Program-made: the position numbers and the translations under genes
The notes under the pieces: generated by a model
Databases searched by the model: none
The model's input: only the letters and a program-made list of their open reading frames with translations
What the model was told of the DNA's origin: nothing
NCBI RefSeq assembly: GCF_900086715.1
Contig: NZ_FLKH01000011.1
Coordinates: forward strand, 1-64,000
DNA: 64,000 bases
DNA from: Gracilibacillus timonensis
GTDB lineage: Bacteria; Bacillota; Bacilli; Bacillales; Amphibacillaceae
Reading direction: 5' to 3'
Shown: positions 36,942 to 50,607 of the stretch, in pieces
Layout of the letters: every line of letters begins with the position of its first letter
How positions within the stretch are numbered: position 1 is the stretch's first letter

Positions 36942-39900
36942 TTGACAGGTCAACTAGTTCAATACGGACGACACCGCCAACGCAGAAGCTATGCGCGTAT
37001 CAGTGAGGTATTAGAGTTACCAAATTTAATTGAGATTCAAACCGCATCCTATCAATGGTTCTTAGATGAAGGGTTAAGAGAAATGTTCCAGGATATTTCT
37101 CCGATCGAGGATTTCGCTGGCAATTTGTCATTAGAATTTGTCGATTACAGCCTTGGAGAACCAAAATATCCCGTCGATGAATCAAAAGAAAGGGATGTAA
37201 CATATAACGCTCCTCTTCGTGTCAAGGTTCGTTTATTAAATAACGAAACAGGTGAAGTGAAAGAACAAGAAGTATTTATGGGTGATTTCCCGTTAATGAC
37301 CGAGACAGGTACATTTATTATTAACGGGGCAGAGCGCGTCATTGTATCACAGCTTGTTCGTTCACCTAGTGTGTATTTTAATGAGAAGATTGACAAAAAT
37401 GGAAAGCGCGGCTATGGAGCCACTGTTATTCCTAATCGTGGTGCATGGTTGGAGTTTGAGACGGACGCTAAGGACGTCGTACATGTAAGGATAGATCGTA
37501 CCAGGAAATTGCCAATCACAGTGTTGTTAAGGGCATTAGGCTTCGGTGATGATCAAGAGATTATCGATTTATTAGGGGAAAATGAATACCTAAGAAATAC
37601 ACTGGAGAAAGACAATACGGAAACAAGTGAAAAGGCATTGTTAGAAATTTATGAGCGCCTCCGCCCTGGAGAGCCGCCAACGGTTGAAAATGCTAAGAGT
37701 TTATTGGTGTCAAGATTCTTTGATCCAAAGAGATACGATCTTGCCCATGTAGGCCGTTATAAAATCAATAAAAAATTACATTTAAAAAATCGTCTGTTTA
37801 ATCAGATCCTGGCAGAACCATTAGTAGACCCCGAGACTGGGGAGGTCATTGCCAACCGTGGTGATCAATTAGATAGACGCTTATTGGATAAAATTTTACC
37901 AATTCTTGATTCAGATGAAAATCGTTTTGGTGAAAAAGTTTTAGAACCTCATGAAGGTGTGGTAGACGAACCGATCAATGTGCAGTCGATTAAAATTATG
38001 GATCCAACCGATCCGGAAGGTGAGCGCACACTCACGGTTTTAGGAAACTGTAACGTAGATAGCGGGATCAAGAATATTACACAAGCAGATATCCTTTCTG
38101 CTATTAGTTATTTCTTTAACATCCTGCACCAAGTGGGCGATACAGATGACATTGACCATTTAGGAAACCGTCGTTTACGTTCCGTTGGGGAATTGCTGCA
38201 AAATCAATTCCGTATTGGTTTATCTCGTATGGAACGTGTGGTACGCGAAAGAATGTCTATTCAAGATACTTCTTCCATTACACCACAGCAGTTGATCAAT
38301 ATTCGACCAGTGATTGCTTCCATTAAGGAGTTCTTTGGCAGCTCACAGCTATCACAATTTATGGATCAAACCAACCCGTTAGCAGAGCTGACACATAAGA
38401 GACGTTTGTCAGCATTAGGTCCAGGTGGTTTGACAAGAGAACGTGCAGGCTTTGAAGTGCGTGATGTTCACTATTCCCACTATGGCCGTATGTGTCCAAT
38501 TGAAACACCTGAGGGTCCAAACATTGGTTTAATTAACTCGTTATCTTCTTACGCGAAGGTGAACAAGTTTGGTTTTATTGAAACACCATATCGCCGGGTA
38601 GACCCTGAAACAGGAAAGGTTACTGCTCAAATGGATTACCTAACGGCAGACGAGGAAGACAATTACGTAGTAGCACAAGCGAACGCCAAATTAGGTGAGG
38701 ACAGCACGTTTGTCAATGATGAAGTTATTGCCAGATTCCGTGGGGAAAACACCATTGTGAAGCGTGAGAAAATTGATTATATGGACGTTTCGCCGAAGCA
38801 GGTTGTTTCCGCTGCGACCGCGTGTATTCCATTCTTAGAGAATGATGACTCTAACCGTGCCTTGATGGGTGCGAACATGCAGCGTCAAGCAGTGCCGTTA
38901 ATGCGCCCGAAGTCACCGATAGTTGGTACGGGGATGGAGTATGTATCTGGAAAAGACTCTGGTGCTGCCGTGATCTGCAAACATGAAGGTGTAGTAGAAC
39001 GGGTAGAGGCCAAAGAGGTCCATGTCCGTCGGATTACAGAAATAGATGGAAGAGAAGTAGAAGGCGACTTAGATCGTTATCGCCTGCAGAAATTCATCCG
39101 TTCCAACCAGGGAACATGCTATAACCAACGCCCGATCGTTGCAAAAGGCAATCGAGTAGTGAAAGGTGAAATTCTAGCAGATGGACCATCCATGGAACAA
39201 GGTGAATTAGCGCTTGGTCAAAATGTATTAGTCGGTTTTATGACCTGGGAAGGTTATAACTACGAAGATGCGATTATCATGAGTGAGCGTTTAGTAAAAG
39301 ATGACGTATATACCTCCATTCATATTGAAGAATATGAATCAGAGGCTCGTGACACAAAACTCGGTCCGGAAGAAATCACCAGAGATATTCCAAACGTTGG
39401 AGAAGACGCCTTGCGCGACCTTGATGAACGTGGAATCATTCGTGTTGGTGCGGAAGTAACAGACGGAGATCTGCTGGTTGGTAAAGTAACACCTAAAGGG
39501 ATGACGGAATTATCGGCAGAAGAACGTCTATTACATGCCATCTTTGGTGAAAAAGCACGAGAAGTGCGAGACACCTCGCTTCGAGTACCACATGGGGCAG
39601 GCGGGATTGTGTTAGACGTAAAAATATTTAATCGCGCAGATGGTGACGAGTTACCACCAGGTGTAAACCAACTCGTTCGTGCCTATATTGTACAAAAACG
39701 TAAGATTCATGAAGGGGATAAGATGGCTGGTCGTCACGGTAACAAAGGGGTTATCTCTAAAATTTTACCAGAAGAAGATATGCCATTCTTGCCAGACGGC
39801 ACTCCAATTGATATTATGCTTAACCCATTAGGGGTACCATCTCGTATGAACATCGGACAAGTGCTGGAGCTTCATCTTGGTATGGCAGCTAGACAACTTG

Positions 39901-40484
39901 GTATTCATGTCGCTTCACCAGTATTTGATGGCGCCAGTGAAGAAGACGTCTGGGAGACACTTGAAGAGGCTGGGCTTCCAAGAGACGCCAAAACGATTTT
40001 GTATGATGGTCGAACAGGAGAACCATTTGATAACCGTGTGTCGGTCGGTGTGATGTATATGATCAAACTTGCCCACATGGTAGATGATAAATTGCATGCC
40101 CGTTCAACCGGTCCATATTCCTTAGTAACGCAACAGCCGCTGGGAGGTAAAGCCCAGTTTGGTGGACAGCGTTTTGGTGAGATGGAAGTGTGGGCACTAG
40201 AAGCATATGGTGCTGCTTATACCTTGCAAGAAATCTTAACCGTGAAATCAGATGATACGGTTGGCCGTGTCAAAACCTATGAATCGATCGTAAAAGGTGA
40301 TAATGTACCAGAGCCAGGTATCCCTGAGTCATTCAAGGTATTGATTAAGGAATTACAAAGTCTCGGTATGGATGTAAAAATGCTGTCTGGTGACGAGGAA
40401 GAAATTGAACTTCGTGACGATGAGGACGATGATACACAGTCAGCAGATAATTTCAACTTAGAAATAGAAGAAACGCCAAGTTAA
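36942..40484 (+). CDS. rpoB: RNA polymerase subunit beta
   Basis: 1180 residues, slightly shorter than the 1193 in B. subtilis because the acidic C-terminal tail is short. Start TTG gives [27 protein letters not shown], as in relatives; the GTG at 36933 overlaps the GAGGGG site. The rifampicin-binding cluster [30 protein letters not shown] has the sensitive-type residues. [13 protein letters not shown] and the C-terminal clamp [19 protein letters not shown] are intact. Beta forms half of the catalytic cleft and pairs with rpoC. Confidence 0.98.
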   Translation: MTGQLVQYGRHRQRRSYARISEVLELPNLIEIQTASYQWFLDEGLREMFQDISPIEDFAGNLSLEFVDYSLGEPKYPVDESKERDVTYNAPLRVKVRLLNNETGEVKEQEVFMGDFPLMTETGTFIINGAERVIVSQLVRSPSVYFNEKIDKNGKRGYGATVIPNRGAWLEFETDAKDVVHVRIDRTRKLPITVLLRALGFGDDQEIIDLLGENEYLRNTLEKDNTETSEKALLEIYERLRPGEPPTVENAKSLLVSRFFDPKRYDLAHVGRYKINKKLHLKNRLFNQILAEPLVDPETGEVIANRGDQLDRRLLDKILPILDSDENRFGEKVLEPHEGVVDEPINVQSIKIMDPTDPEGERTLTVLGNCNVDSGIKNITQADILSAISYFFNILHQVGDTDDIDHLGNRRLRSVGELLQNQFRIGLSRMERVVRERMSIQDTSSITPQQLINIRPVIASIKEFFGSSQLSQFMDQTNPLAELTHKRRLSALGPGGLTRERAGFEVRDVHYSHYGRMCPIETPEGPNIGLINSLSSYAKVNKFGFIETPYRRVDPETGKVTAQMDYLTADEEDNYVVAQANAKLGEDSTFVNDEVIARFRGENTIVKREKIDYMDVSPKQVVSAATACIPFLENDDSNRALMGANMQRQAVPLMRPKSPIVGTGMEYVSGKDSGAAVICKHEGVVERVEAKEVHVRRITEIDGREVEGDLDRYRLQKFIRSNQGTCYNQRPIVAKGNRVVKGEILADGPSMEQGELALGQNVLVGFMTWEGYNYEDAIIMSERLVKDDVYTSIHIEEYESEARDTKLGPEEITRDIPNVGEDALRDLDERGIIRVGAEVTDGDLLVGKVTPKGMTELSAEERLLHAIFGEKAREVRDTSLRVPHGAGGIVLDVKIFNRADGDELPPGVNQLVRAYIVQKRKIHEGDKMAGRHGNKGVISKILPEEDMPFLPDGTPIDIMLNPLGVPSRMNIGQVLELHLGMAARQLGIHVASPVFDGASEEDVWETLEEAGLPRDAKTILYDGRTGEPFDNRVSVGVMYMIKLAHMVDDKLHARSTGPYSLVTQQPLGGKAQFGGQRFGEMEVWALEAYGAAYTLQEILTVKSDDTVGRVKTYESIVKGDNVPEPGIPESFKVLIKELQSLGMDVKMLSGDEEEIELRDDEDDDTQSADNFNLEIEETPS

Positions 40485-40519
40485 TCGTAGCTTTGTAACC
40501 AGTGAGCAGATGTCATTCA

Positions 40520-40550
40520 CACCCAGTCTACTTTTCAAAAGGACTGGGTG
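40520..40550 (+). other. hairpin in the rpoB-rpoC gap
   Basis: CACCCAGTC (40520-40528) pairs perfectly with GACTGGGTG (40542-40550) over a 13-base loop. No T-run follows, so not a terminator. The gap is about 180 bases, longer than I recall for B. subtilis, and otherwise AT-rich. Confidence 0.65.
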
Positions 40551-40667
40551 CGAGTGGCTTATTGCATAAATTATAATGAAACGGCTTGTCAAGCTTCTAT
40601 GAAAATAAAGTAAATAATATCGGATCATTCGAAACATAACCCAAAGACGAAAAGGGAGGTTTACCCT

Positions 40668-43600
40668 TTGCTAGATGTAAATAATTTTGAATATATGAAA
40701 ATCGGATTGGCCTCACCAAATAAAATCCGTTCTTGGTCATTTGGTGAAGTGAAAAAGCCGGAGACAATCAATTATCGTACGCTGAAACCAGAAAAAGATG
40801 GTTTATTCTGCGAGCGTATTTTTGGTCCACAAAAGGACTGGGAATGTCATTGTGGTAAATACAAACGAGTGAGATATAAAGGTGTCGTTTGTGACCGTTG
40901 CGGGGTAGAAGTTACCAAGGCAAAAGTACGCCGTGAACGCATGGGGCATATTGAATTGGCAGCGCCTGTATCACATATTTGGTATTTCAAGGGGATACCA
41001 AGCCGAATGGGTCTTGTGCTGGATATGTCACCACGTGCCTTAGAAGAGGTTATCTACTTTGCCGCTTATATCGTCACTGATCCTGGTGATACGGCGCTGG
41101 AGAAAAAACAACTGTTGTCTGAGAAAGAATATCGCGCCTATTATGAAAAGTACGGCAACTCGTTTAAAGCACAAATGGGTGCAGAAGCAATCAAGAAAAT
41201 CTTACAAGATATTGATCTTGAAAAAGAAGTTGGGTTGTTGCGTGAAGAGTTAAAATCTGCTCAAGGACAACGCAGAACAAGAGCGATCAAACGTTTAGAA
41301 GTATTAGAAGCATTTCGTAATTCAGGCAACGAACCTAACTGGATGATTATGGATGTGCTCCCGATTATCCCGCCAGAATTAAGACCAATGGTTCAGCTAG
41401 ACGGTGGACGCTTTGCAACATCTGACTTGAATGACTTATATCGTCGGGTAATCAACCGTAATAACCGTCTGAAACGATTGCTTGATTTAGGTGCTCCAAG
41501 CATTATTGTACAGAATGAAAAACGAATGCTCCAGGAAGCAGTCGATGCTCTGATCGATAATGGTCGTCGCGGTCGTCCGGTAACAGGGCCAGGGAACCGT
41601 CCATTAAAATCATTATCTCATATGTTAAAAGGGAAACAAGGTCGTTTCCGTCAAAACCTATTGGGTAAACGTGTGGATTATTCCGGTCGTTCGGTTATCG
41701 TTGTTGGACCACATTTGAAGATGTATCAATGCGGTCTGCCAAAAGAAATGGCGGTGGAATTATTCAAGCCGTTCATTATGAAAGAATTAGTAGAACGTGG
41801 CTTGGCTCACAATATAAAATCAGCAAAACGTAAGATAGAGAGGCTACGTGAAGAAATCTGGGATGTGCTAGAAGATGTTATTAAAGAACATCCCGTTTTA
41901 CTAAACCGTGCACCAACCTTACACCGTTTAGGTATTCAAGCCTTTGAACCTACCTTGGTAGAAGGGCGTGCCATTCGTCTGCACCCACTTGTATGTACAG
42001 CATATAACGCCGACTTTGATGGTGACCAGATGGCGGTTCACGTACCATTGTCAGCCGAAGCACAGGCAGAGGCTCGTATTTTAATGCTTGCTGCGCAAAA
42101 CATCCTTAATCCAAAAGATGGTAAACCAGTTGTTACACCTTCGCAGGATATGGTATTAGGTAATTATTATCTAACGATGGAACGGGAAGATGCCATTGGA
42201 GAAGGAATGATTTTCAAAGATTTAAACGAGGCGATCACCGCCTACAGAAACGGTTATGTACACCTTCATACTCGTGTAGCGATTCAACCGTCTGCACTAA
42301 ATAAGGAGTCATTTACCGAAGAACAAAACAGCCGTCTAATGATTACAACGGTTGGGAAATTGATTTTTAATGATATGCTGCCAGAGTCATTCCCTTACAT
42401 GAATGAACCGACACAGCAAAATTTAGAAGTGGCAACACCAGAGAAGTATTTTGTTGAGCCTGGTGCAAACGTGCCGGAAGAAATCGCAAGCCGAGAGTTA
42501 TTACCACCATTTAAGAAGGGTATTCTTGGTGATATCATTGCAGAAGTATTTAAGAAGTTTAAAATCAGCGAAACTTCTAAAATGCTAGACCGCATGAAGG
42601 ACTTAGGCTTTGCGTATTCGACGAAGGCAGGTATCACAGTAGGTGTATCTGACATCGTGGTACTATCTGAAAAAGAAACTATTTTGACGGAGGCACAAGA
42701 GAAAGTAGATAAGGTATTACAGCAATTCCGTCGTGGTTTGATTACAGATGAAGAACGTTATGATCGTGTTATTTCGATTTGGTCACAATCGAAAGATACT
42801 ATTCAGGATAAACTAATGCAATCCTTGAATCCACGTAACCCAATCTTTATGATGAGTGATTCTGGTGCTCGTGGTAATGCGTCTAACTTTACGCAACTAG
42901 CAGGTATGCGTGGTTTAATGGCCAACCCGGCAGGTCGAATTATCGAATTACCGATCAAATCCAGCTTCCGTGAAGGTCTAACGGTACTAGAGTACTTTAT
43001 TTCAACGCACGGTGCTCGTAAGGGTCTTGCCGATACCGCATTGAAAACAGCCGACTCTGGTTATCTAACACGTCGTCTGGTAGATGTGGCACAAGATGTT
43101 ATTATTCGCGAGGATGACTGTGGTACGGATCGAGGTTTAACTGTATCTGCTATTACAGAAGGTACAGAAATGATTGAACCATTAGTGGATCGTTTAATTG
43201 GAAGAACAGCATTCCAAAACGTGACACATCCAGAAACAGGTGACATTATTGTCCATAAAAATGAAGTTATTTCAGAAGATGCAGCCAAAGCCATTGATGA
43301 CGCTGGTATTCAAGAAGTAACCATTCGCTCTGTGTTTACTTGTAACACGAAACACGGCGCTTGTAAGAAGTGCTATGGCCGTAACTTGGCAACTGGTGAA
43401 GAAGTTGAAGTTGGTGAGGCAGTTGGTATTATTGCCGCCCAGTCTATTGGTGAGCCAGGTACACAGTTAACCATGCGTACGTTCCACACTGGTGGGGTTG
43501 CAGGAAGTGACATCACTCAAGGTTTACCGCGTATCCAGGAGATTTTCGAGGCGCGTAATCCAAAAGGTCAAGCCGTCATAACAGAAATAGAAGGTGTCGT

Positions 43601-44285
43601 AAAAGACATTACCGAAGTGAAGGACAAACAAGAAGTCATGGTTCAAGGTCCGGTAGAAACAAAAACGTATACGGCGCCATATGGGGCAAGGCTGAAGGTT
43701 GCTATTGGTGATGAAGTAGCGGCAGGTGAACCACTAACAGAAGGTTCCATTGATCCAAAAGAGCTGCTAAAGGTTCAGGGTATCGATGGTGTTCAAATTT
43801 ACTTGTTGAAAGAAGTACAGAAGGTATACCGTATGCAAGGGGTGGAAATTGGCGACAAGCACGTCGAGGTAATGGTAAGACAAATGCTTCGTAAAGTGCG
43901 GATTGCTGATTCTGGAGATACAGAGGTATTACCTGGTTCCTTGCTTGAAATCCATCAGTTCAATGAGGCGAATAAACAGTCGCTTCTAACTGGCGGACAG
44001 CCAGCAGTTGGACGTCCGGTATTACTTGGTATTACCAAAGCCTCCCTTGAGACTGATTCGTTCTTGTCGGCTGCTTCCTTCCAAGAAACTACAAGGGTGT
44101 TAACCGACGCAGCAATAAAAGGAAAACGTGATGAACTATTGGGTCTTAAGGAAAACGTGATTATTGGTAAGTTGGTTCCGGCTGGTACTGGAATGCAACG
44201 CTATCGACGTATTCAAGAAAAATTGGCTGTCGACCCTGCTGCAGCAGAAGAAACAGACGCTGAAGAAGAAATCACCCAGTCTTAA
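40668..44285 (+). CDS. rpoC: RNA polymerase subunit beta'
   Basis: 1205 residues. N-terminal zinc finger [22 protein letters not shown], clamp and lid regions, catalytic magnesium motif NADFDGD at 447-453, bridge helix [20 protein letters not shown], trigger loop [15 protein letters not shown], and second zinc site near [17 protein letters not shown]. Start codon TTG follows GGGAGG by about 10 bases, giving [10 protein letters not shown] as in relatives. The acidic C-terminus is normal. Confidence 0.98.
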   Translation: MLDVNNFEYMKIGLASPNKIRSWSFGEVKKPETINYRTLKPEKDGLFCERIFGPQKDWECHCGKYKRVRYKGVVCDRCGVEVTKAKVRRERMGHIELAAPVSHIWYFKGIPSRMGLVLDMSPRALEEVIYFAAYIVTDPGDTALEKKQLLSEKEYRAYYEKYGNSFKAQMGAEAIKKILQDIDLEKEVGLLREELKSAQGQRRTRAIKRLEVLEAFRNSGNEPNWMIMDVLPIIPPELRPMVQLDGGRFATSDLNDLYRRVINRNNRLKRLLDLGAPSIIVQNEKRMLQEAVDALIDNGRRGRPVTGPGNRPLKSLSHMLKGKQGRFRQNLLGKRVDYSGRSVIVVGPHLKMYQCGLPKEMAVELFKPFIMKELVERGLAHNIKSAKRKIERLREEIWDVLEDVIKEHPVLLNRAPTLHRLGIQAFEPTLVEGRAIRLHPLVCTAYNADFDGDQMAVHVPLSAEAQAEARILMLAAQNILNPKDGKPVVTPSQDMVLGNYYLTMEREDAIGEGMIFKDLNEAITAYRNGYVHLHTRVAIQPSALNKESFTEEQNSRLMITTVGKLIFNDMLPESFPYMNEPTQQNLEVATPEKYFVEPGANVPEEIASRELLPPFKKGILGDIIAEVFKKFKISETSKMLDRMKDLGFAYSTKAGITVGVSDIVVLSEKETILTEAQEKVDKVLQQFRRGLITDEERYDRVISIWSQSKDTIQDKLMQSLNPRNPIFMMSDSGARGNASNFTQLAGMRGLMANPAGRIIELPIKSSFREGLTVLEYFISTHGARKGLADTALKTADSGYLTRRLVDVAQDVIIREDDCGTDRGLTVSAITEGTEMIEPLVDRLIGRTAFQNVTHPETGDIIVHKNEVISEDAAKAIDDAGIQEVTIRSVFTCNTKHGACKKCYGRNLATGEEVEVGEAVGIIAAQSIGEPGTQLTMRTFHTGGVAGSDITQGLPRIQEIFEARNPKGQAVITEIEGVVKDITEVKDKQEVMVQGPVETKTYTAPYGARLKVAIGDEVAAGEPLTEGSIDPKELLKVQGIDGVQIYLLKEVQKVYRMQGVEIGDKHVEVMVRQMLRKVRIADSGDTEVLPGSLLEIHQFNEANKQSLLTGGQPAVGRPVLLGITKASLETDSFLSAASFQETTRVLTDAAIKGKRDELLGLKENVIIGKLVPAGTGMQRYRRIQEKLAVDPAAAEETDAEEEITQS

Positions 44286-44290
44286 TGATT

Positions 44291-44320
44291 AGGAAGATTG
44301 CCTTTACAGGTAATCTTCCT
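44291..44320 (+). other. hairpin after rpoC
   Basis: AGGAAGATTGCCT / AGGTAATCTTCCT, 13 base pairs with one G-U and a 4-base loop. The tail CTACCATGG has no T-run, so this is at most a weak terminator; it may protect the mRNA 3' end. Confidence 0.7.
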
Positions 44321-44391
44321 CTACCATGGTTTGTTAGAAATACAAGGCATAAAGAAACACTTTAAATATTCTTTAATTTCACAAATAAAAG

Positions 44392-44420
44392 TTGACATTC
44401 ATTTTTTGTGATGGTAGTAT
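44392..44420 (+). promoter_or_regulatory. ybxF-rpsL promoter
   Basis: TTGACA at 44392-44397, 17 bases, TAGTAT at 44415-44420 with extended TGG. The same -10 hexamer is used in the candidate rpoB promoter. Confidence 0.8.
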
Positions 44421-44465
44421 ATTTAAGGTGCTTCTGTTATCCTTGTTACTTTGGAGGATATGAGA

Positions 44466-44717
44466 ATGTCTTATGAAAAAGTGGCACAAGCAGATAATGG
44501 AACGATCATTGGAACCAAACAAGTGCTTAAAGCCATTAAAAATGGTCATGCAAGAGAAGTGATTATTGCTAGTGATGCAGATCTGCATATCACCAGCAAA
44601 GTATCACAGGCTGCAGCTGAACATCAAGTTCCGTGTAACTATGTCGATTCGATGACCCAGCTTGGTAAATCATGTGGAATTGATGTAGGAGCAGCGACAG
44701 TAGCGATCAAACAATAA
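44466..44717 (+). CDS. ybxF: L7Ae-family ribosomal protein YbxF
   Basis: 83 residues of the L7Ae/L30e fold (NGTIIGTKQVLKAIKNGHAREVIIASDAD; GIDVGAATVAI). The family binds kink-turn RNA; YbxF associates with ribosomes in B. subtilis. The open frame starts at TTG 44451, but GGAGGA (44453-44458) is 7 bases before ATG 44466, which gives MSYEKV as in relatives. First gene of the str operon here. Confidence 0.93.
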   Translation: MSYEKVAQADNGTIIGTKQVLKAIKNGHAREVIIASDADLHITSKVSQAAAEHQVPCNYVDSMTQLGKSCGIDVGAATVAIKQ

Positions 44718-44817
44718 AGTTTTGGCAATTTCTTTTGCGAAGACTTTGTTTTTTGCTCTATTATGAACCACCTGGATGTGTGGTATTACATTTTTGCTAG
44801 AGAAAGGAGGAAAACAC

Positions 44818-45231
44818 ATGCCAACTATTAATCAGTTAGTACGTAAAGGACGAGTATCCAGATCAAAAAAATCTGACTCCCCTGCATTAAACAGAGGATA
44901 TAACAGTCATCGAAAAATTGCTACGGATCAAAATGCACCGCACAAACGTGGTGTTTGTACTCGTGTAGGTACACTAACTCCAAAGAAACCAAACTCTGCA
45001 TTACGTAAATATGCACGTGTTCGTTTGTCCAACCAAATCGAGGTAACAGCTTATATTCCTGGAATTGGTCACAACTTACAGGAACACAGTGTTGTATTAA
45101 TCCGCGGTGGTCGTGTGAAAGACTTACCAGGTGTACGTTATCATATTGTTCGTGGAGCGCTCGATACTTCTGGTGTAGAAGGACGTATGCAAGGCCGCTC
45201 TAAATATGGTGCGAAAAAACCTAAAAAATAA
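44818..45231 (+). CDS. rpsL: 30S ribosomal protein S12
   Basis: 137 residues. Decoding-centre protein: [17 protein letters not shown] and [28 protein letters not shown] carry the lysines that contact A-site rRNA, with the streptomycin-sensitive sequence. AAAGGAGG is 7 bases before ATG 44818. The longer frame to 44776 includes that site and is rejected. Confidence 0.97.
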   Translation: MPTINQLVRKGRVSRSKKSDSPALNRGYNSHRKIATDQNAPHKRGVCTRVGTLTPKKPNSALRKYARVRLSNQIEVTAYIPGIGHNLQEHSVVLIRGGRVKDLPGVRYHIVRGALDTSGVEGRMQGRSKYGAKKPKK

Positions 45232-45270
45232 TTTTTTCTTATAATAATATAACAGGAAGGAGGGGGAGAT

Positions 45271-45741
45271 ATGCCACGTAAAGGACCAGTACCAAAGCGT
45301 GATGTCTTACCAGATCCGTTACACAATTCAAAACTTGTTACACGTTTAATCAATCAGATTATGGTTGATGGAAAAAGAGGTAAGGCACAAAAAATTCTTT
45401 ATAGTGCATTTGAACTTGTGCAAGAACGCAGTGGGCAAAATGCAATGGAAGTATTTGAGCAAGCGATGAAAAACGTCATGCCAGTACTAGAAGTTCGTGC
45501 TCGCCGTGTAGGTGGTTCTAACTACCAAGTACCAGTTGAGGTGCGCCCGGAACGTCGTCAAGCATTAGGTCTTCGTTACATTGTTAACTATTCTCGTCTA
45601 CGCGGTGAGAAAACAATGGAAGAACGCCTTGCTAATGAAATATTAGACGCTTCGAATAACACAGGAGCTTCTGTGAAACGTCGCGAAGATATGCACAAAA
45701 TGGCGGAAGCGAACAAAGCTTTTGCACACTATCGTTGGTAA
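45271..45741 (+). CDS. rpsG: 30S ribosomal protein S7
   Basis: 156 residues, standard length. Nucleates assembly of the 30S head and lines the E site. [37 protein letters not shown] and [23 protein letters not shown] are family hallmarks. GGAAGGAGG precedes the ATG; 39 bases after rpsL. Confidence 0.97.
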   Translation: MPRKGPVPKRDVLPDPLHNSKLVTRLINQIMVDGKRGKAQKILYSAFELVQERSGQNAMEVFEQAMKNVMPVLEVRARRVGGSNYQVPVEVRPERRQALGLRYIVNYSRLRGEKTMEERLANEILDASNNTGASVKRREDMHKMAEANKAFAHYRW

Positions 45742-45780
45742 GAAAACAAACAATATTCGTCATAGGAAGGAGAAAGATTC

Positions 45781-47859
45781 ATGCCTAGAGAGTTCTCCTT
45801 GGAGAATACACGTAACATCGGTGTTATGGCTCACATTGACGCCGGTAAAACAACTTGTACAGAACGTATTTTGTTTTACACAGGACGCATCCACAAAATT
45901 GGAGAAACACATGAAGGTGCCTCCCAAATGGACTGGATGGAGCAAGAACAAGAACGTGGGATTACCATCACATCTGCTGCAACAACTGCACAATGGAAAG
46001 GTCATCGCATTAACATCATTGATACACCAGGACACGTAGACTTCACAGTAGAAGTAGAACGTTCCTTGCGTGTGCTTGATGGGGCAGTCGCTGTTCTTGA
46101 TGCACAGTCTGGTGTAGAACCTCAAACAGAAACAGTATGGCGTCAGGCTACAACATATGGCGTACCACGTATTGTTTTTGTGAACAAAATGGATAAAGTA
46201 GGAGCAGATTTCCTATATTCCGTAGGTACATTAGGTGACCGTTTAGGCGCAAACGCCCATCCGGTACAACTTCCAATTGGTGCGGAAGATGAGTTTGAAG
46301 GTATCATTGATCTGATCACCATGGAAGCACATTTCTATCTTGATGATTTAGGTACTCGTTCAGAAGCAAAACCTATTCCGGATGAGTATAAAGAGCAAGC
46401 AGAAGAATATCACACAAGCCTAATTGAAGCTATTGCAGAATTCGACGAAGATCTTATGGAACGTTACCTAGAAGGTGAAGAGATTTCTACAGAAGAATTA
46501 AAGGCAGCAGTTCGCCAGGCAACTTTAAGTGTAGAATTCTATCCTGTATTCTGTGGTTCAGCCTTCAAAAACAAAGGGGTTCAATTATTAATTGACGGTG
46601 TAGTTGATTACCTACCATCACCATTAGATATCCCTCCAATCGAAGGTATCTTGCCAGGATCAGAAGAAAAAGTAACTCGTAAAGCAGATGACAACGGTCC
46701 TTTCTCTGCATTAGCATTTAAAGTGGCTACCGATCCATTTGTTGGTAAACTTACTTTCTTCCGTGTGTATTCCGGTACCTTAAAGTCTGGTTCATACGTG
46801 AAGAACTCTACGAAAGATAATCGTGAACGGGTAGGACGTATCCTGCAAATGCACGCCAACTCTCGTGAAGAAATCAGTGAAGTTTATGCTGGTGATATTG
46901 CTGGTGCGGTTGGCTTGAAAGATACAGGTACTGGTGATACATTATGTGGAGAAAAAGACTTGGTTATCTTAGAGTCAATGGAATTCCCTGAACCAGTTAT
47001 TTCTGTTGCTATTGAGCCTAAGTCGAAAGCTGATCAAGATAAAATGGCTATTGCTCTTGGTAAGCTTGCGGAAGAGGATCCGACATTCCGAACAGAAACA
47101 AACCCAGAAACAGGTCAGACGATCATTTCTGGTATGGGTGAATTACACCTTGATATCATTGTTGACCGCTTGAAGCGTGAATTCAAAGTGGAAGCAAATG
47201 TAGGTGCACCACAAGTATCCTACCGTGAAACGTTCCGCGCAAGTGCGGAAGTAGAAGGTAAATTCGTTCGCCAATCTGGTGGTCGTGGTCAATATGGTCA
47301 CGTTTGGGTGAAATTTGAACCTAACGAAGAAGGTGCTGGCTTTGAATTCGTCAATAAGATTGTTGGTGGTGTAGTACCGCGTGAATATATCCCATCTGTT
47401 GAGGCCGGTATTAAGGAATCAATGGAAAATGGTATCGTTGCTGGTTATCCATTAATTGATGTTAAAGCTACATTATATGATGGAAGCTATCATGACGTGG
47501 ATTCCAACGAAATGGCTTTTAAAGTAGCTGCATCCATGGCACTTAAAGCCGCGAAAAATAAGTGTAATCCTGTTCTTCTTGAACCAATGATGAGAGTAGA
47601 AGTTATTATTCCAGAAGAATACATGGGTGATATCATGGGGGATGTAACATCTCGCCGTGGACGTGTAGAAGGAATGGAAGCAAGAGGGACTGCTCAAGTA
47701 GTGAAGGCATTCGTTCCACTTGCAGAAATGTTTGGTTATGCCACATCTCTACGTTCTAATACACAAGGTCGTGGTGTATATACTATGCACTTTGATCACT
47801 ATGAGGAAGTACCGAAGAGCATTTCTGAAGAAATTATTAAGAAAAATGCTGGTGAATAA
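45781..47859 (+). CDS. fusA: elongation factor G
   Basis: 692 residues, five domains. GTPase motifs [23 protein letters not shown] and NKMDKVGAD; switch I region [12 protein letters not shown]; domain [19 protein letters not shown], which inserts in the A site. Drives translocation and, with RRF, ribosome recycling. GGAAGGAGA is 7 bases before the ATG. Third ribosomal gene of the str run. Confidence 0.98.
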   Translation: MPREFSLENTRNIGVMAHIDAGKTTCTERILFYTGRIHKIGETHEGASQMDWMEQEQERGITITSAATTAQWKGHRINIIDTPGHVDFTVEVERSLRVLDGAVAVLDAQSGVEPQTETVWRQATTYGVPRIVFVNKMDKVGADFLYSVGTLGDRLGANAHPVQLPIGAEDEFEGIIDLITMEAHFYLDDLGTRSEAKPIPDEYKEQAEEYHTSLIEAIAEFDEDLMERYLEGEEISTEELKAAVRQATLSVEFYPVFCGSAFKNKGVQLLIDGVVDYLPSPLDIPPIEGILPGSEEKVTRKADDNGPFSALAFKVATDPFVGKLTFFRVYSGTLKSGSYVKNSTKDNRERVGRILQMHANSREEISEVYAGDIAGAVGLKDTGTGDTLCGEKDLVILESMEFPEPVISVAIEPKSKADQDKMAIALGKLAEEDPTFRTETNPETGQTIISGMGELHLDIIVDRLKREFKVEANVGAPQVSYRETFRASAEVEGKFVRQSGGRGQYGHVWVKFEPNEEGAGFEFVNKIVGGVVPREYIPSVEAGIKESMENGIVAGYPLIDVKATLYDGSYHDVDSNEMAFKVAASMALKAAKNKCNPVLLEPMMRVEVIIPEEYMGDIMGDVTSRRGRVEGMEARGTAQVVKAFVPLAEMFGYATSLRSNTQGRGVYTMHFDHYEEVPKSISEEIIKKNAGE

Positions 47860-47975
47860 TTGATTTTTTTCACAATCTAACGTATAACTTGTATTATAGG
47901 TGTAGGTTATGTAACCAAGCCGATAATACATGAAAATAAATAACTATTTTACTTAATTAAAAGGAGGAAATACAC

Positions 47976-49166
47976 ATGGGTAAAGAAAAATTTGACCGTT
48001 CCAAAGACCACGTTAATATTGGTACAATTGGACACGTTGACCATGGTAAAACAACTTTAACAGCAGCAATCACTAACGTTCTTTTCAACAAATTTGGTAG
48101 CGGGGAAGCTCGCGCATACGATCAAATCGACGGTGCTCCAGAGGAAAAAGAACGTGGAATCACAATCTCAACTGCACACGTTGAGTACGAAACAGATAGC
48201 CGTCACTATGCACACGTTGACTGTCCAGGTCACGCTGACTATGTGAAAAACATGATCACTGGTGCTGCACAAATGGACGGAGCTATTCTTGTAGTATCTG
48301 CTGCAGACGGCCCAATGCCACAAACTCGTGAGCACATCTTGCTTTCTAGAAACGTAGGTGTACCTGCGATTGTTGTTTTCTTAAACAAATGTGACATGGT
48401 AGATGACGAAGAACTTCTTGAACTAGTAGAAATGGAAGTACGTGATCTATTAAGTGAATATGATTTCCCTGGTGATGATGTACCAGTAATCAAAGGTTCT
48501 GCTCTTAAAGCACTTGAAGGCGATGAAGAGTATGTAAATGCTATTCTTGAGCTTATGGATGCTGTTGATGAGTACGTACCTCGTCCAGACCGTGACACAG
48601 AAAAACCATTCATGATGCCAGTTGAGGACGTATTCTCTATCACTGGTCGTGGTACTGTTGCAACAGGACGTGTAGAGCGTGGTGTTGTAAAAGTAGGTGA
48701 CGAAGTAGAAGTTGTCGGTCTTGCTGAAGACAAAGCAAAAACAACAGTTACTGGTGTAGAAATGTTCCGTAAGCTTCTTGACTATGCAGAAGCTGGTGAC
48801 AACATTGGTGCCTTACTTCGTGGGGTTGCTCGTGAAGACATCAACCGTGGTCAAGTATTAGCGAAACCAGGTTCCATTACACCACATACTAACTTCAAAG
48901 CAGAAGTATATGTATTGTCTAAAGACGAAGGTGGACGTCACACTCCATTCTTTTCTAACTACCGCCCGCAATTCTATTTCCGTACAACGGACGTAACTGG
49001 AGTTATCGAACTTCCAGAAGGTACTGAAATGGTTATGCCTGGTGATAACACAGAAATGACAGTTGAACTTATTTCTCCAATCGCGATTGAAGACGGAACT
49101 CGTTTCTCAATCCGTGAAGGTGGACGTACAGTAGGTTCTGGTGTTGTATCTGAAATTATCAAGTAA
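47976..49166 (+). CDS. tuf: elongation factor Tu
   Basis: 396 residues. [26 protein letters not shown] and [15 protein letters not shown] are the GTP-binding motifs; domain 2 and 3 sequences [13 protein letters not shown] and [24 protein letters not shown] are intact. Delivers aminoacyl-tRNA to the ribosome. AAAGGAGGAAA before the ATG. The 116-base gap after fusA is AT-rich and could hold a separate promoter, but no good -35/-10 pair stands out. Confidence 0.98.
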   Translation: MGKEKFDRSKDHVNIGTIGHVDHGKTTLTAAITNVLFNKFGSGEARAYDQIDGAPEEKERGITISTAHVEYETDSRHYAHVDCPGHADYVKNMITGAAQMDGAILVVSAADGPMPQTREHILLSRNVGVPAIVVFLNKCDMVDDEELLELVEMEVRDLLSEYDFPGDDVPVIKGSALKALEGDEEYVNAILELMDAVDEYVPRPDRDTEKPFMMPVEDVFSITGRGTVATGRVERGVVKVGDEVEVVGLAEDKAKTTVTGVEMFRKLLDYAEAGDNIGALLRGVAREDINRGQVLAKPGSITPHTNFKAEVYVLSKDEGGRHTPFFSNYRPQFYFRTTDVTGVIELPEGTEMVMPGDNTEMTVELISPIAIEDGTRFSIREGGRTVGSGVVSEIIK

Positions 49167-49180
49167 TGATGAAGCAAAAT

Positions 49181-49215
49181 AAAATGGAGTGGCTTTTGCG
49201 CCACTCCATTTTTTT
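49181..49215 (+). terminator. str operon terminator after tuf
   Basis: AAAATGGAGTGGC / GCCACTCCATTTT, 13 perfect base pairs, loop TTTTGC, then T-run. Confidence 0.95.
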
Positions 49216-49448
49216 GACCACAACTATCATCACAATAGGATAAGGGATGGAGCTTGTTAAGTTTGAAAATAAACACATACGCATCTTCCCAACAAAGCTG
49301 CACCAATAGTGTATATATGAGAAGTGAAGGTCAGTATGTTTCTAAGTTTTGATAAATACCTATGACAAGCATCTGTTATGTGCGACAAACCCTGTTTATA
49401 TCAATCGATGCAGCACATAAAAAAATCAAAAAAAATTTCACATAAATG
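49216..49448. other. intergenic DNA upstream of the S10 promoter
   Basis: About 230 bases between the tuf terminator and the S10 promoter. AT-rich; no gene, hairpin or repeat noted. Confidence 0.6.
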
Positions 49449-49477
49449 TTGCATTGGCCTGCAAAGTTCTATATAAT
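49449..49477 (+). promoter_or_regulatory. S10 operon promoter
   Basis: TTGCAT at 49449-49454, 17 bases, TATAAT at 49472-49477. Would transcribe the S10-spc gene run starting at rpsJ. Confidence 0.88.
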
Positions 49478-49484
49478 AAAGAAT

Positions 49485-49921
<437 letters not shown>

Positions 49922-49952
49922 TATAGAAATTAGAATATAGGAGGTGTGACGG

Positions 49953-50582
49953 ATGACGAAAGGAATCTTAGGTCGTAAAATCGGCATGACTCAGCTTTTC
50001 TCAGAACAAGGAGAATTGATCCCTGTAACAGTAATTGAAGCTGAACCAAATGTTGTATTACAAAAACGCACGAACGAAAATGATGGATATGAAGCAGTTC
50101 AGCTTGGATTTGCGAATCAAAAGGAAAACAATGCAAACAAACCTGCGAAAGGACATGCTGAAAAAGCTAACACAGCCCCTAAGCGCTACATTCGTGAATT
50201 CCGTGACGTAAATCTTGATGAATATGATTTAGGTCAAGAGATTAACGTAGAGGTTTTTGAAGCAGGAGATATGATTGATGTAACAGGTACTTCTAAAGGG
50301 AAAGGTTTCCAGGGTGCGATCAAGCGCCATAACCAATCACGTGGTCCGATGACTCATGGTTCCCATTATCATAGAGGTCCTGGTGCGATGGGTGTCATTG
50401 ATCCTATGCGCGTATTCAAAGGTAAAAAGTTACCTGGACAAATGGGCGGAGAACAAATCACTATTCAAAACCTTGAAGTTGTGAAAGTGGATGCAGAACG
50501 TAATCTTCTTCTAATCAAAGGTAACGTTCCAGGTGCAAAAAAATCATTCGTAAAGGTTACGAGTGCAGTAAAGGCTAACTAA
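49953..50582 (+). CDS. rplC: 50S ribosomal protein L3
   Basis: 209 residues. Early assembly protein near the peptidyl transferase centre. [31 protein letters not shown] is the central extension reaching the A site; start [24 protein letters not shown] precedes the ATG, 31 bases after rpsJ. Confidence 0.97.
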   Translation: MTKGILGRKIGMTQLFSEQGELIPVTVIEAEPNVVLQKRTNENDGYEAVQLGFANQKENNANKPAKGHAEKANTAPKRYIREFRDVNLDEYDLGQEINVEVFEAGDMIDVTGTSKGKGFQGAIKRHNQSRGPMTHGSHYHRGPGAMGVIDPMRVFKGKKLPGQMGGEQITIQNLEVVKVDAERNLLLIKGNVPGAKKSFVKVTSAVKAN

Positions 50583-50607
50583 TTAATCATCGAAGGGAGG
50601 ATATGTC

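Noticed and set aside
38320-38480. Rifampicin-resistance change in rpoB
   Set aside because: The cluster residues are those of sensitive enzymes as far as can be judged by eye.
44291-44320. rpoC terminator
   Set aside because: Stem is strong but lacks a T-run, so kept only as a hairpin.
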